Source: Alphaproteobacteria bacterium (GTDB lineage Bacteria > Pseudomonadota > Alphaproteobacteria > Puniceispirillales > Puniceispirillaceae). From it: a stretch of DNA of 5,620 nucleotides. The notes under the pieces are model-generated. The model was given only the letters and a program-made list of their open reading frames with translations. It made no database searches and was not told the origin of the DNA. The DNA lies in NCBI GenBank assembly GCA_022425565.1, contig JAKMFG010000105.1, forward strand, positions 1 through 5,620. The letters run 5' to 3'. The position numbers and the translations under genes are program-made. Shown here in pieces: positions 4,656-5,620 of the stretch; the stretch's first letter is position 1, and each line of letters opens with the position of its first letter.

Positions 4656-5620
4656 ATGCCAGTACCAGCCTTCAATCTCTACCCGCCATTTTCCATTGTG
4701 CGGGTCTCGCACACAGAACTTGTGGTCCGCGACCTGAATGCCAGCCGTGCCTTCTATGTCGACACGCTCGGCCTTCAGGTGACGTTCGAGGATTCCGGGA
4801 TGATCTGCCTGCGGGCGATGGAAGAGCGTGGCCATCACTGCCTCATCCTTCGCAAGGGCGACGATCCGGTCAGCCGTTATCTTGCTTTCCGGGTGTTCTC
4901 GGAGGAGGATCTCGACAAGGCAGAAGCCTATTTCGCCGGGCAGGGCCGCGATACAAGCTGGGTCGAGAGACCGTTCCAGGGTCGCACGCTTCGCGTTCTG
5001 GACCCGCACGGCATTCCGCTGGAATTCTATTTCGAGATGGAGCGCCTTGCGACCATTCACCAGAAATACGCGCTCTATCGCGGGGTGAAGCCGCTGCGGA
5101 TCGATCATTTCAACTGTTTCTCGCCGCATGTCGACGACAGTGTCGCCTTCTATAACGACATCGGCTTCCGCACCACCGAATATACCGAAGACAAGGACAC
5201 CGGACGGCTCTGGGCGGCTTGGATGCACCGCAAGGGCGGCGTTCACGACATTGCCTTTACCAACGGCACCGGTCCGCGCCTGCACCATATCGCCTTCTGG
5301 GTTCCGACCCCGATGAACATCATCGATCTTCTCGATCTGATGGCGACCACGGGCTATGTCGACAATATCGAGCGAGGCCCGGGGCGCCATGGCATCGCCA
5401 ATGCCTTTTTCCTCTATATCCTCGACCCTGACGGGCATCGCACGGAAATTTACTGCTCGGATTATCAGACTGTCGATCCAGACCATGAACCCATCCACTG
5501 GGACCTCAAGGACCCGCAGCGCCAGACCCTGTGGGGCGCGCCGGCACCGCGCTCATGGTTCGAGCATGGCACCCGGTTCGACGGGACCGAGCCGCGCGAG
5601 TCCGAACTCAAGTCACAGCC
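4656..5620 (+). CDS. hpaD: HpaD, homoprotocatechuate 2,3-dioxygenase (type I extradiol, VOC fold), 3' end cut by the window
   Basis: The frame stays open to the window edge, giving 321 residues plus two bases. The enzyme cleaves 3,4-dihydroxyphenylacetate next to its hydroxyls to give 5-carboxymethyl-2-hydroxymuconate semialdehyde, using Fe(II) (Mn(II) in some homologues). It has two vicinal-oxygen-chelate modules: N-terminal from the S-H-T-E-L segment near 18, and catalytic from the R-I-D-H-F-N segment near 148. The metal triad is H151, H211 and E264, matching H155, H214 and E267 of the Brevibacterium fuscum enzyme. Second-shell residues are also kept: H197, H245 and Y254 match its H200, H248 and Y257. 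This argues for a true HpaD of the VOC type and not the unrelated LigB-type HpaD of E. coli. The B. fuscum protein is about 365 aa, but alphaproteobacterial forms seem shorter, so perhaps only a few residues are missing. It is co-transcribed with hpaE. Confidence 0.95.
   Translation, partial: MPVPAFNLYPPFSIVRVSHTELVVRDLNASRAFYVDTLGLQVTFEDSGMICLRAMEERGHHCLILRKGDDPVSRYLAFRVFSEEDLDKAEAYFAGQGRDTSWVERPFQGRTLRVLDPHGIPLEFYFEMERLATIHQKYALYRGVKPLRIDHFNCFSPHVDDSVAFYNDIGFRTTEYTEDKDTGRLWAAWMHRKGGVHDIAFTNGTGPRLHHIAFWVPTPMNIIDLLDLMATTGYVDNIERGPGRHGIANAFFLYILDPDGHRTEIYCSDYQTVDPDHEPIHWDLKDPQRQTLWGAPAPRSWFEHGTRFDGTEPRESELKSQ

Noticed and set aside
3582..5498. A 638-residue open frame on the minus strand opposite hpaE and hpaD
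   Set aside because: It lies fully antisense to two genes with complete catalytic motifs, has no recognisable domain, is rich in Arg and His as expected from GC-biased antisense codons, and has no supporting ribosome site that I can see. It is a shadow of codon bias.

Overview
The window looks like chromosomal DNA from a moderately GC-rich Gram-negative bacterium, most likely an alphaproteobacterium. I infer this from codon usage and from the wording of the catabolic proteins; there is no marker gene to fix the taxon. Six protein-coding genes fill almost all of it, and I see no RNA gene, insertion sequence, CRISPR array or prophage.

Left part (1-2162): after about 110 bp of AT-rich non-coding DNA with an 11-bp inverted repeat, a metallo-beta-lactamase-fold hydrolase of unknown substrate runs on the + strand (113-1036). 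After a 106-bp gap with a possible promoter comes a short-chain dehydrogenase/reductase-type nucleotide-sugar epimerase, most likely a UDP-glucuronate 4-epimerase (1143-2162). Neither has an obvious link to the genes that follow. The epimerase ends only 2 bp from the end of the convergent hpaR gene.

Right part (2165-5620): this is a homoprotocatechuate (3,4-dihydroxyphenylacetate) meta-cleavage cluster in two divergent arms. The leftward arm is hpaF (5-carboxymethyl-2-hydroxymuconate isomerase) followed by hpaR (MarR-family repressor), with an 8-bp overlap. The rightward arm is hpaE (5-carboxymethyl-2-hydroxymuconate semialdehyde dehydrogenase) followed by hpaD (extradiol ring-cleavage dioxygenase), which runs off the right edge. 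In pathway order, HpaD opens the ring, HpaE oxidises the resulting semialdehyde and HpaF isomerises the product. The remaining steps (HpaG decarboxylase, HpaH hydratase, HpaI aldolase) are not in this window.

The 126-bp region between the arms (3000-3125) is the regulatory centre. It holds a near-consensus promoter for each direction, each with a 16-bp spacer, and both -10 boxes fall inside one 28-bp AT-rich palindrome that is a good candidate HpaR operator. The two most notable points are this compact overlapping-promoter and operator design, and an HpaF in which the catalytic N-terminal proline of the family is replaced by alanine. Overall this is a known pathway with unusual details rather than a wholly new system.
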